From Bacteroides sedimenti (lineage in GTDB: Bacteria > Bacteroidota > Bacteroidia > Bacteroidales > Bacteroidaceae): a stretch of DNA of 64,000 nt. A model generated the notes under the pieces. That model made no database searches. It had not been told where the DNA came from and saw nothing but the letters and a program-made list of their open reading frames with translations. Shown in pieces: positions 36,196 through 46,335 of the stretch; positions within the stretch are counted from its first letter, which is position 1; every line of letters begins with the position of its first letter. The translations under genes were made by a program, and so were the position numbers. The stretch spans positions 248,001 through 312,000 of the forward strand of contig NZ_AP028055.1 in NCBI RefSeq assembly GCF_040365225.1. Direction: 5' to 3'.

Positions 36196-36222
36196 GACTA
36201 AGGGAGTTTTTCTTATCCTGCG
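36196..36222 (+). promoter_or_regulatory. Shared motif GACTAAGGGAGTTT-N9-TGCG, copy 2 (before fecR gene)
   Basis: GACTAAGGGAGTTT (36196-36209) and TGCG (36219-36222) are nine bases apart, as in copy 1, and end 18 bases before the fecR ATG at 36241. It lies just after the sigma gene stop (36168), so the fecR-susCD operon probably has its own ECF-dependent promoter. Confidence 0.6.
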
Positions 36223-36240
36223 TCTTAACTAATATAAACG

Positions 36241-37218
36241 ATGAAATTCATGATTCAAAATATTGATAGCATCATAGCACGTATTCTTTCCGGTGAATCT
36301 TCCAGCGATGATTACCTTGCATTCAGTGAGTGGTTGCAGGAGGATGAGAAGAACAGAAAAGAATTTTGCCAGCTGAAGGATTATTGGGATGCAGAAGTGG
36401 CATACTCCAATCATATAGGACGTGAGGTGGAACTGAAACGTTTGCAGAAGAGGATACGAAAAGAGGAATCCAAGAAAAGAAACCGACGCTTCTGGGTCAG
36501 AACAGCTCCGGTTGCTGCTGCAATAACATTGGTTCTGATGATAAGCTCCCTCTTATTTCTTAAGACAAACAGCACTGAACAGCCGATTGAGTACTTTACC
36601 TACATAGCCGGAGATCATAGTTCGAACTTTACTTTGGCCGATGGCTCTAAAGTTACGTTGAATAAAAACAGTAAACTAACCTATACAAACCAATTCGGCA
36701 AGAAACTCCGTGATGTGGCATTGACAGGTGAAGCTTTTTTTGAAGTGACCAAGAATCCGAGCAAGGTATTTGAAGTCAAAATGAACAATGCTTCAATCAA
36801 AGTTTTAGGTACTAAATTTAATGTAAAGGCTAGTTCTAAAAACGAGATTGTGGCTACGTTGGTCGAGGGGAGCATTCGTTTTGAAAGTGGCGAACAAAAA
36901 GTTCAGCTTAGTCCGTCACAACAACTCACATTCAATGGTGAAAACCGGAAGCTTCAAGTTCAGAATGTGGAAACGGAGTCCTATACAGCCTGGAAAGATG
37001 GACTGGTAAAATATAAATCGTGTTCGCTGCAAGAAGTGATAACTTCCTTAGCAAGCAGATATAATACAAAAATTATAATTGAAAGCTCCCGATTTAAGGA
37101 TGTGGTTGTTTCGGGAGCGTTCAGTAGTGAACAGAGTGTTGAGGAAGCTCTTAATGTAATATCGCGTAGCTTGCCTGTTAAATGGTCGAAGGAGAAAAAC
37201 ATATACTACATCCGATAA
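36241..37218 (+). CDS. FecR-family anti-sigma factor
   Basis: This 325-residue protein has a cytoplasmic N-terminal region (about 1-85), a single membrane helix (about 89-107, APVAAAITLVLMISSLLFL) and a periplasmic FecR domain with FTLADGSKVTLNKNSKLTY, GEAFFEVTKNPSKVFEV and IKVLGTKFNVKA. A DUF4974-like end follows (about 245-325, LVKYKSCSLQEVITSLASRY). It would hold the sigma factor encoded upstream until the STN domain of the following SusC signals substrate. An ATG at codon 4 is an alternative start. It is preceded by the shared motif at 36196-36222. Confidence 0.93.
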   Translation: MKFMIQNIDSIIARILSGESSSDDYLAFSEWLQEDEKNRKEFCQLKDYWDAEVAYSNHIGREVELKRLQKRIRKEESKKRNRRFWVRTAPVAAAITLVLMISSLLFLKTNSTEQPIEYFTYIAGDHSSNFTLADGSKVTLNKNSKLTYTNQFGKKLRDVALTGEAFFEVTKNPSKVFEVKMNNASIKVLGTKFNVKASSKNEIVATLVEGSIRFESGEQKVQLSPSQQLTFNGENRKLQVQNVETESYTAWKDGLVKYKSCSLQEVITSLASRYNTKIIIESSRFKDVVVSGAFSSEQSVEEALNVISRSLPVKWSKEKNIYYIR

Positions 37219-37384
37219 TACAAACCCAATTAATAAATTAATTTTTGCCTATGAAAAACACCTAATTTAGTTAACGACAAATGCTTATTTTTTATTTTGA
37301 TTTAGTTATTTCATTATGAGCATCATATTTAATAATAATGTAAAATATTGGATGCTTCTTGTTAACCTTTATAATAAAAATGAT

Positions 37385-40300
37385 ATGAAAAGTGTCTCTT
37401 GTTACAAGTCCTTTCTACAAAAGGATGCCAGACGAACTTTGCTACTAGGTATCGCTTTCTTCACGGCATCATCAATGCCACCCGCCTATGCTACAGCAGC
37501 AGATTCGTATTCTAAAATCAGCACTGTGACGGTTGAGTCAAATAAAATTGCCCTGACACAGCTATTCTCTCAAATAGAAAAACAAAGCGAGTTTCTATTT
37601 TTCTATGTGGATACTGATGTACAAAATGTTTTTGTAAAAGTACAGGCCCGGAATAAAAACATAGATGATGTCTTGAATCAGGCTCTGAAAGGAACAGGAC
37701 TTACCTATACCATCAACAATCGGAATGTGAACATCCAGAAGGTAAAAGGAAATACGAGTATTAACCAACAAAACAGAAAGATTGCAGGAAAAGTAACGGA
37801 TGCAAATGGTGAAACCATTATGGGAGCCAATATTGTTGAGGTAGGTACTACCAATGGAACGGTGTCTGATGTGAACGGTCAATTCTCTTTGAACCTGAAA
37901 GGTACTCCGATAATAAGGGTAACGTTTACCGGATACACTTCGCAGGATATCAATACCAACGGAAAGAATGATATCGTAATTGTTATGCAAGAAAATTCGA
38001 AAGTTCTTGATGAGGTGGTTGTAGTAGGTTACGGAACACAGAAGAAAGTCAACCTAACTGGTTCGGTTGCTGTAGTCGATGGCAAAGAGCTGGCAAACCG
38101 TCCGGTTGCCAACATTACCCAGAGCTTACAGGGAGTTGTGCCAGGCTTGACAGCAAGCGTAACAAGTAAAGGTGGTACCCCGGGAGCAAGCTATAATATT
38201 CAGTTACGTGGACAAGGAAACTTAAGCAGTTCAGATAGCCCATATGTATTGATTGACGGACTAGAGGGTTCTCTTTCTGCGGTTAATGCAAACGATATTG
38301 AAAATATATCAGTGCTGAAAGATGCAGCTGCAGCTTCCATTTACGGAGCACGCGCTGCTTATGGGGTAATTCTGATTACAACTAAAAGAGGAAAAGAAGG
38401 AAAGCCATCCATTACATATAATGGAAATATTGGCGCTACAACTGCTGTAAATTTACCAGATATGGTAAACAGCTATGAGTTTGCAAAATACTTCAATGCA
38501 GGATGGGTCAACGCAGATCATACTCCTGAATATTCGGATGCGAAAATTGAGCTGTTACGTCAATTCTGTGAAAACCCAAAAGGAATGAATCAATGGCCGG
38601 AGCAATCTTCCAATAAGTTTATGGCAGATAACTCTGCTATTGGAGTAGGCAATACCAATAACTTCAAATTGTTTTATAAGGATGCCGCAATCAAACAGGA
38701 TCATAATCTCTCGGTAACAGGTGGAGCAGGGAAGATTAAGTATTACTTGTCTGGTGGTTTATATAAGGAAAATGGTCTTATCAGATATGCTGATATAGAT
38801 TTTAAACGTCTTAATTTTAGTGCAAATATTGATTCTGAAATTACTAATTGGTTGAAATTTAATGTAAAGTCTAAATATTCAAACGAATTTTCAACCTCTC
38901 CGTTTGGTGGTTATGCAGTTTCTGAAAGTGGATTCTTCCACAACCTGGCAAGAACCAGACCAACAAACTCAATGTACGACCTGAACGGTAATTTTACAGA
39001 ACTATCTCAGGTGCCTTATCTGCAATCGGGTTCAAAGAATGATAACAATAATGGCAACTTTAGTTTGACTGCCGGATTTATTATTGAACCGGTAAAGAAC
39101 TGGAAAATTAATTTCGATTACAGCTATCGGTTAGGAAACAACAAGAATGAACAGGCTGCCTTACCTGCATCTGTTTACATGCTTGATGGGTCGACTACTT
39201 ATATGACCCGCTCTGAATTGGGTATTCCAATCAACGGAAGCTATTACAGGCTAATGGCACAGTCCGATTATAATTCATTGAATCTGTATTCTAATTATTC
39301 CTTTAAACTTGGCGAATCGAATAACTTTAATGTTATGGCTGGTGCTCAGGATGAAAGCTACAAATATTCAAACCTGTGGAGCTATGCAACTGATTTGTTG
39401 AGCTTTGGGAATCCTGGACTAAATATCGCAACTGGTGACAAGACTACCGGTGAGACTCGAAACGGATGGGCTACCAGAGGATTCTTCGGACGTATTAATT
39501 ACGATTACGAAGGAAGATACTTGGTGGAAGTGAATGGGCGTTATGATGGATCTTCCCGTTTTGCTAAAAACAATCGCTGGGGATTCTTCCCATCAGCATC
39601 TTTGGGATGGAACATTGCCCAGGAGAGATTTATGGAACCAATCAATAAGACTGTAAGCAATCTTAAACTCAGAGCTTCTTACGGACAGTTGGGAAATCAA
39701 AGTGGAGCCGGTTTATATACTTTTGCTCAAACAATGGGCACTGCAACGCAAGGAAGTTGGTTCTTCAACGGAACTGATCGCCAGATGATTATTTATGCTC
39801 CCGGTTCTTATAATCCGGATGTTACCTGGGAAAAGATTGAAAGTATCAATTTTGGTCTTGATTATGGCTTCTTCAATAATAAACTATCTGGTAGTCTGGA
39901 TGTTTTCCAGCGTACTACTCGTGATATGCTTGGCCCAACAGAAAGCTTGGCTGCTATGTACGGAACTTCTGCTCCCGATGTAAACAATGCTACTATGCGT
40001 AACAGAGGTTGGGAATTCTCAATCAACTACAAAGGAAGAATTAATAAAGATATTACTTACTCAGTGGGTGGTATGATTTACGATTACACAGCCAAGGTTT
40101 TGGATTATGTTAATCCAACTAAATATAATCCTGCCGGTCAATGGTACCCGGGACGTAAAGTGGGTGAAATCTGGGGATATCGCGCTGGCGGTCTGATTCA
40201 GTCGCAAGCAGAAGCTGATGAATACAATAAGCTGGACCACACCTATCTTACAAGCAGGCCTTGGATGCCAGGTGATGTTAAGTACCTTGATTTAAATGAT

Positions 40301-40885
40301 GATAAGAAAATTAATATTGGTGGCAACAAAGTTGGAGATATGGGAGATAAAGTGATTATCGGTAACTCAGCTCCACGTTATCAGTATTCAATCAATGGGT
40401 CAATTAATTATAAAGGCTGGTCATTAAGTATGTTGTGGCAAGGTGTTATGAAACGTGATTATGATCCTTCAGGATCTGTATATTTCTGGGGCTGCAGTTC
40501 AAAAGCACAGGTTACTGTGTTCTCTCAACATCTTGATTATTGGTCAGAAAGCAATCCTGGCGCATACTACCCAAGACCATATATTTCAACAGTTGGTAAT
40601 ATAAACTCATATGTAAGTAAAACACAGCAAACCTGTGATCGATATATACAGAATGCAGCTTATATCCGTTTGAAAAACGTGACTTTAAGTTATGAACTTC
40701 CTTCACAGTGGATTAAGAAGATTGGATTGCAAAGAGTTAATGTATATGCCACAGGAGACAATTTGCTCACATTTACCAAACTGGCAAAAATGTTCGATCC
40801 TGAAACCGTATTTGCATTCAACGAAGGAGGTAAAGATTATGCTTTAACAAAAGTGTTCTCTTTCGGTTTAAGTGTTAACTTGTAA
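37385..40885 (+). CDS. SusC-type TonB-dependent transporter with STN signalling domain
   Basis: I chose the ATG at 37385 (MKSVSCYKSFLQKDARR) over 37316, because the extra 23 residues of the longer form carry no signal and the hydrophobic signal (LLLGIAFFTASSMPPAYA) fits the shorter one. The 1166-residue protein has an STN domain (about 48-110, ALTQLFSQIEKQSEFLFFYV), a carboxypeptidase-regulatory-like domain (about 130-200, IAGKVTDANGETIMGANI), TonB-box-like EVVVVGYGTQKK, the plug (GASYNIQLRGQGNLSSS, ARAAYGVILITTKRG) and the barrel. It is the signalling transporter for the upstream sigma/FecR pair, and the SusD gene follows 14 bases later. Confidence 0.95.
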   Translation: MKSVSCYKSFLQKDARRTLLLGIAFFTASSMPPAYATAADSYSKISTVTVESNKIALTQLFSQIEKQSEFLFFYVDTDVQNVFVKVQARNKNIDDVLNQALKGTGLTYTINNRNVNIQKVKGNTSINQQNRKIAGKVTDANGETIMGANIVEVGTTNGTVSDVNGQFSLNLKGTPIIRVTFTGYTSQDINTNGKNDIVIVMQENSKVLDEVVVVGYGTQKKVNLTGSVAVVDGKELANRPVANITQSLQGVVPGLTASVTSKGGTPGASYNIQLRGQGNLSSSDSPYVLIDGLEGSLSAVNANDIENISVLKDAAAASIYGARAAYGVILITTKRGKEGKPSITYNGNIGATTAVNLPDMVNSYEFAKYFNAGWVNADHTPEYSDAKIELLRQFCENPKGMNQWPEQSSNKFMADNSAIGVGNTNNFKLFYKDAAIKQDHNLSVTGGAGKIKYYLSGGLYKENGLIRYADIDFKRLNFSANIDSEITNWLKFNVKSKYSNEFSTSPFGGYAVSESGFFHNLARTRPTNSMYDLNGNFTELSQVPYLQSGSKNDNNNGNFSLTAGFIIEPVKNWKINFDYSYRLGNNKNEQAALPASVYMLDGSTTYMTRSELGIPINGSYYRLMAQSDYNSLNLYSNYSFKLGESNNFNVMAGAQDESYKYSNLWSYATDLLSFGNPGLNIATGDKTTGETRNGWATRGFFGRINYDYEGRYLVEVNGRYDGSSRFAKNNRWGFFPSASLGWNIAQERFMEPINKTVSNLKLRASYGQLGNQSGAGLYTFAQTMGTATQGSWFFNGTDRQMIIYAPGSYNPDVTWEKIESINFGLDYGFFNNKLSGSLDVFQRTTRDMLGPTESLAAMYGTSAPDVNNATMRNRGWEFSINYKGRINKDITYSVGGMIYDYTAKVLDYVNPTKYNPAGQWYPGRKVGEIWGYRAGGLIQSQAEADEYNKLDHTYLTSRPWMPGDVKYLDLNDDKKINIGGNKVGDMGDKVIIGNSAPRYQYSINGSINYKGWSLSMLWQGVMKRDYDPSGSVYFWGCSSKAQVTVFSQHLDYWSESNPGAYYPRPYISTVGNINSYVSKTQQTCDRYIQNAAYIRLKNVTLSYELPSQWIKKIGLQRVNVYATGDNLLTFTKLAKMFDPETVFAFNEGGKDYALTKVFSFGLSVNL

Positions 40886-40899
40886 ATCAGAAAAGAATT

Positions 40900-42747
40900 A
40901 TGAAAACAAAAATAGGAAAACTCTTGGTGTTGTCTGCTGCAATGGCTTTTTCCGTTAGTTGCTCAGATATGGATCAGGAACCTCAGGGTGCTTTGACATC
41001 CTCAAATCCGATTAGTTCTGTAGCAGAACTTCAGAAATATGTGAACCAGTTTTACGAAGGAACTTTTAAAGTTCAGCCCGGAGGATTACAGGCTTCAGGT
41101 ATAGCTTTTGATGATCAATTCAGTGATAACATGGCCTGTTCATCAGTACCTTCTTTGCTGGATGGAACTCGTTCGCTGAGTTCAGCATCAAGTCCATCTG
41201 AATACCAAAAGATTCGTAGTGTGAACTTCTTATTTGCCAATATAAACAATTGCAAGGGTAATCTGGCGGATATAAACCAATATGCCGGTGAAGCATACTT
41301 CTTCCGTGCATACTATTATTTCAGTATGGTTTGCAAATACGGAGATATTACATGGATTGATAAGGTGTTGCCTCCCAATAGTCAGGAGATGAAACTGAAA
41401 CGCGATTCACGTGTGGAAATCATAGATCATGTGTTAAGTGATCTTGATAAGGCAATCAGTATGTTAAGTATCAAGACCAACAGCTCTGCAATGAGAATTC
41501 ATAAAGATGTGGCGCTGGCCTTTAAATCGCGTGTGGCTTTGTATGAAGGAACATGGCAAAAATACCACAAGGCAAAGAACGACCCATTCTTTACTGCCGG
41601 TATTACAGATGCCAAAATCAAAAATTATCTTGAACAGGCACGCGATGCAGCTTACGAGGTGATGCAAAGCGGAAGATGGAGAATATATAGTACATCTAAT
41701 CCTTTGACTGACTACAAAAATTTGTTTATTACAAAAGATTTATCTAATAATCCCGAAGTGCTTTTCTGGAAAAAGTATGATGCAACGATCAGTGGTCATG
41801 ATGTTACCCGTTATTGCAACAAAGGTGGTGGTAATATTGGGCTGACTTTATCGCTGGTGGATGATTACCTGACAAGAGATGGCCGTATCTTTACAGGAAC
41901 AGAACGTGAGGAAGCTCAGAAAACCTATGGCAAGGAACTTGATCCAACTATTCGTGACCCGAGATTGTGCCAAACTGTTGCCAGACCAGGCGAACGTTTA
42001 CGCCCTCTTACATCAAATGCTGCCTATATTTATATGCCGCCATTTAGCCCGATTATTGCAGAGGTAAGTCCTACTGTAATGTGGCCTAACCCAACAGGCT
42101 ATTCTCTTCTGAAATTTGTTGAAATGGATTGTACTGACGCAGCTGCAGACGATGAACACAAAGGAGAATGTCCGGCTATTCAATTCCGCTATGCAGAAGT
42201 TCTGTTGAATTATGCGGAAGCTTTGGCAGAACTGGAAGGTGCCGCAGCTCAGGATAAAATTGCTAAGGCACTGAAACCTTTGCGCGACCGAGTTGGTATG
42301 CCGGGAGTTGACTTTCAACGTGAATATAATAACAGTGCAGACTATCCATTCTCTAACCTGGAGGCTACAATTCAGGTAGTACGTCGCGAACGTCGCATTG
42401 AGCTGGCTTGCGAAGGAATGCGTATGAGCGATATATTCCGGTGGGCTGCTGCTGATGTACTGATTGCAGGAAAAAATCCGTTAGGAGCACTCTTTACTGG
42501 AACTAACATGGAAGCTGCAAACAAAGCTGGCGCATATTTTGGTGGTAATCTGAAATATGATTTGGCAGCAGGTAATAACTTGTATTTGTCTGGTAAGCCA
42601 GGTGATGCTAAACGTTATATTAGTCCTTACAAAGGTGTTTGTCCCAATGGTATGGGCTTCAAAGTCAATCGGGATTATTTGTATCCTATCAGTCAGGATG
42701 AAATAGCAATGACCGGAAATATGTGGACACAAAACCCTAATTGGTAA
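40900..42747 (+). CDS. SusD/RagB-family surface glycan-binding lipoprotein
   Basis: This 615-residue protein has a lipoprotein signal with cysteine at residue 21 (SVSC, then SDMDQEP). It has the SusD/RagB fold with YAGEAYFFRAYYYFSMVCKYGDI (a TPR helix), a middle region with RYAEVLLNYAEALAELEG, and the terminal VRRERRIELACEGMRMSDIFRW motif. It is the partner of the SusC at 37385 and is followed 25 bases later by a small BACON-like lipoprotein. The locus context (sulfatase and beta-galactosidase genes just beyond) suggests a sulfated galactose/GlcNAc-rich host glycan as ligand; this is inference. Confidence 0.95.
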   Translation: MKTKIGKLLVLSAAMAFSVSCSDMDQEPQGALTSSNPISSVAELQKYVNQFYEGTFKVQPGGLQASGIAFDDQFSDNMACSSVPSLLDGTRSLSSASSPSEYQKIRSVNFLFANINNCKGNLADINQYAGEAYFFRAYYYFSMVCKYGDITWIDKVLPPNSQEMKLKRDSRVEIIDHVLSDLDKAISMLSIKTNSSAMRIHKDVALAFKSRVALYEGTWQKYHKAKNDPFFTAGITDAKIKNYLEQARDAAYEVMQSGRWRIYSTSNPLTDYKNLFITKDLSNNPEVLFWKKYDATISGHDVTRYCNKGGGNIGLTLSLVDDYLTRDGRIFTGTEREEAQKTYGKELDPTIRDPRLCQTVARPGERLRPLTSNAAYIYMPPFSPIIAEVSPTVMWPNPTGYSLLKFVEMDCTDAAADDEHKGECPAIQFRYAEVLLNYAEALAELEGAAAQDKIAKALKPLRDRVGMPGVDFQREYNNSADYPFSNLEATIQVVRRERRIELACEGMRMSDIFRWAAADVLIAGKNPLGALFTGTNMEAANKAGAYFGGNLKYDLAAGNNLYLSGKPGDAKRYISPYKGVCPNGMGFKVNRDYLYPISQDEIAMTGNMWTQNPNW

Positions 42748-42772
42748 TTATTAACGACTAGAAAGAAGTAAT

Positions 42773-43165
42773 ATGAAAAGTTTAAAATATTTTTTATTAA
42801 TGCTTGTGGCCTGCTTTGCATTAAGCAGTTGTAGTGAAGAAGATGAGTCAGTAAACTACAAACCGGTGCCATCTCCTTTTAGTGTACAGGTTAATGGAAC
42901 TACAACAGTAGGTGCAGCTGCAACAACCATTACGGCTACTATTGCAGCCGGTACAAATGGATGGTGGGTGGATGTTCCTACCGGAAGCTGGTGTGGATTT
43001 AATTCTGCTGTGACTTCATATGCTATTTATGGATCGGGCGATAAAATAGTTACAATCTATGTAGCTGCAAATAAAACCGGAGAGACACGTACTCAGACAG
43101 TTACTTTCCATCCTACATTCAAGTTAGACCCTGTAGCAATTACAATAACCCAAGGAGCGCAGTAA
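42773..43165 (+). CDS. Small BACON-domain-like surface lipoprotein, 130 aa
   Basis: The signal ends at the cysteine at residue 20 (LSSC), followed by SEEDES, a strongly acidic stretch typical of lipoproteins exported to the Bacteroides cell surface. The mature protein is a single beta-sandwich with the BACON pattern: tryptophans near NGWWVDVPTGSWCGF, a central KIVTIYVAANKTGETRTQTVTF strand pair and the closing ITITQGAQ. BACON domains are linked to carbohydrate or mucin binding or act as spacers. Here the protein is almost a bare domain, unlike multi-domain surface glycan-binding proteins. It is the last gene of the SusCD operon, before a terminator. Confidence 0.8.
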   Translation: MKSLKYFLLMLVACFALSSCSEEDESVNYKPVPSPFSVQVNGTTTVGAAATTITATIAAGTNGWWVDVPTGSWCGFNSAVTSYAIYGSGDKIVTIYVAANKTGETRTQTVTFHPTFKLDPVAITITQGAQ

Positions 43166-43177
43166 TCTCAAACTAAT

Positions 43178-43222
43178 AAAGAGAGACTCTTCGGTTAATC
43201 AAACGAAGAGTCTTTCTCTTTT
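43178..43222 (+). terminator. Terminator of the second ECF-controlled SusCD operon
   Basis: AGACTCTTCG (43184-43193) pairs perfectly with CGAAGAGTCT (43204-43213), extended by AAAGAG/CTCTTT outside, and followed by a T-rich tail. Confidence 0.85.
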
Positions 43223-43412
43223 CTTATTTCAGTAATTAGCTTTTAAAGCCTGAACTTAAATAGAATTTTAATTCAATAAATATCATATTTAAGTTATATA
43301 ACTAAATATATTGTTTTATTTTTTATCAATGTAACCCCAATTGCCTTTTCAGCTAAATTCAGCTTTTATATCCTAAATTATTTTATATTAAGAACAATAG
43401 AAAGTAAGTATC

Positions 43413-43443
43413 TTGCTAAACTAATCTGTTATAGCTAAATTTG
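43413..43443 (+). promoter_or_regulatory. Bacteroides-type promoter of the sulfatase gene
   Basis: TTG (43413-43415) and TAAATTTG (43436-43443) are 20 bases apart. The predicted transcription start is about 43450, 14 bases before the sulfatase ATG. With the terminator at 43178-43222 it shows that the sulfatase and the BspA fragment form a separate unit from the SusCD operon. Confidence 0.7.
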
Positions 43444-43463
43444 CATTACAATTAAACAAACCG

Positions 43464-45028
<1,565 letters not shown>

Positions 45029-45029
<1 letters not shown>

Positions 45030-45814
45030 TGAAGATACTTCGTTTAGTATTGATAACTGTTGGTATTTTCCTGGGTCTGCAAATGCAGGCCCAGGAAGTT
45101 GCCGACACTCTTTTTTTGGAGAGTGCGGGCACGCTGCCTGCACTAATTAAACCGGGTGATAAATACCTGATTAACACGCTTACCGTAAACGGAAAACTGA
45201 ATGGCACGGATATCCGTTTTATCCGGGAAATGGCCGGAAGAAACAGCTCGGGTGAATTAACCGACGGGGTACTTTCGGTACTCGACTTGTCGGGAGCGCA
45301 TTTAGTAGAGGGTGGGGAACCATACTTTATGGACGATGAGAAACCGTGTTGTACTGACAATGAAACAATAGGCCGAAACATGTTCTCTGGCTGCGAACGA
45401 CTTGTTTATGTGACTCTTCCCAAAAGCACAACAGCTATTTTTGCATCGGCGTTTGCAGAATGTTCTTCTTTAAAATCAATCAATATTCCCGATGGTGTGA
45501 AGTTCATCGAGGAGAATGCCTTTGGCTTGTGTACTAGGCTTACCAAGATAACAATTCCTGCAAGTGTTGATTTTATCGGAAAATTTGCTTTTCTTTTTTG
45601 TTCCCGATTAACTACTGTGAATATTCAGCCAGGGCTCTCCTTTATTGGAGAAGGGGCTTTCCAAAACTGCAAAAACCTTACATCGGTATCCATCCCGTCC
45701 AGCGTTGCCTTTATTGGCGAAGGCGCTTTCTCAGGCTGCCCGGAGCTGAAATCTGTAACGTTCCCTTCAGGTGTTATCTTTTTAGGGAAAGGTGTTGCAT
45801 TGCAACATTTTTAG
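45029..45814 (+). CDS. BspA-like leucine-rich-repeat protein, C-terminally truncated, 261 aa
   Basis: A signal peptide (about 1-21, ending MQAQ) is followed by the same N-terminal domain as the BspA-like protein at 22189 (TLPALIKPGDKYLINTLTV, LNGTDIRFIREMAG) and about five 23-residue repeats (for example LTSVSIPSSVAFIGEGAFSGC). It then stops in the middle of a repeat (FLGKGVALQHF). The cap and T9SS-like C-terminal domain of the paralogue are absent. A near-palindrome TGTTGCATTGCAACA spans 45793-45807 at the point where repeat homology ends. Its ATG overlaps the sulfatase stop by one base. It may be a recently truncated gene, or a short form that is still exported. Its function is unknown. Confidence 0.7.
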
Positions 45815-46266
45815 ATAAACCATCACTTTGCGTGTGAACTAAATTACGCTTGCGAGCGGAACTTATTGCTCCCTCTGAAAATCTTCCGCCTGGAAATAAA
45901 AATCTTACGCCAAAGAATAGCCGTTTGCTGGAATGATTTTTGAGAATTGAAGCCAAGCACTGATATGACCTTTTTTAGTCCATTTATACAATTCCAGTAT
46001 TGCTAATGTATTGATAAATAGTGATTAGACCCTTTTTAACTCAACTTTTGCTAGTTGAACGAGAAAACAATACGACGTTTTCTGTCTTACTATTTTATTT
46101 TTAGAGTTAATCACATGGTAATGAGCCACGGGAGATTTTATTTCACCCCCTATATATACAAAAATAAGGCTATGTTCCCCGTGCATCTATTCCCGTCGCA
46201 ATATCTGCGCTTCTCTCTCCACACATTTTCACCGGTGAGGAATTAATCAGGAACTCTTTATGCATG
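45815..46266. other. Intergenic region after truncated BspA gene
   Basis: About 450 bases without a supported gene. Near the start are two short direct repeats of AAAATCTT(C/A)CGCC (about 45878-45890 and 45899-45911) and a GC-richer stretch (45845-45860). The sequence does not continue the leucine-rich repeats in any frame that I can follow, so it may be foreign DNA that replaced the gene's 3' end. Confidence 0.45.
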
Positions 46267-46312
46267 AATAAAAAAAATCGTTGGACGAATTCTGTATCCG
46301 TCCAACGATTAA
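46267..46312 (-). terminator. Terminator of the GH35 gene (minus strand)
   Basis: The 12-base arms AATCGTTGGACG and CGTCCAACGATT pair perfectly. Read on the minus strand, the stem is followed by a run of T residues (plus-strand A run at 46270-46277). It lies 24 bases past the GH35 stop. Confidence 0.9.
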
Positions 46313-46335
46313 ATGAATCAGCTTGAATGAAGCTT

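Noticed and set aside
37251..37265. A five-codon frame (ATG to TAA) before the third SusC gene
   Set aside because: It resembles an upstream ORF, but short ATG-stop pairs are common in A+T-rich leaders and nothing else supports a regulatory role.
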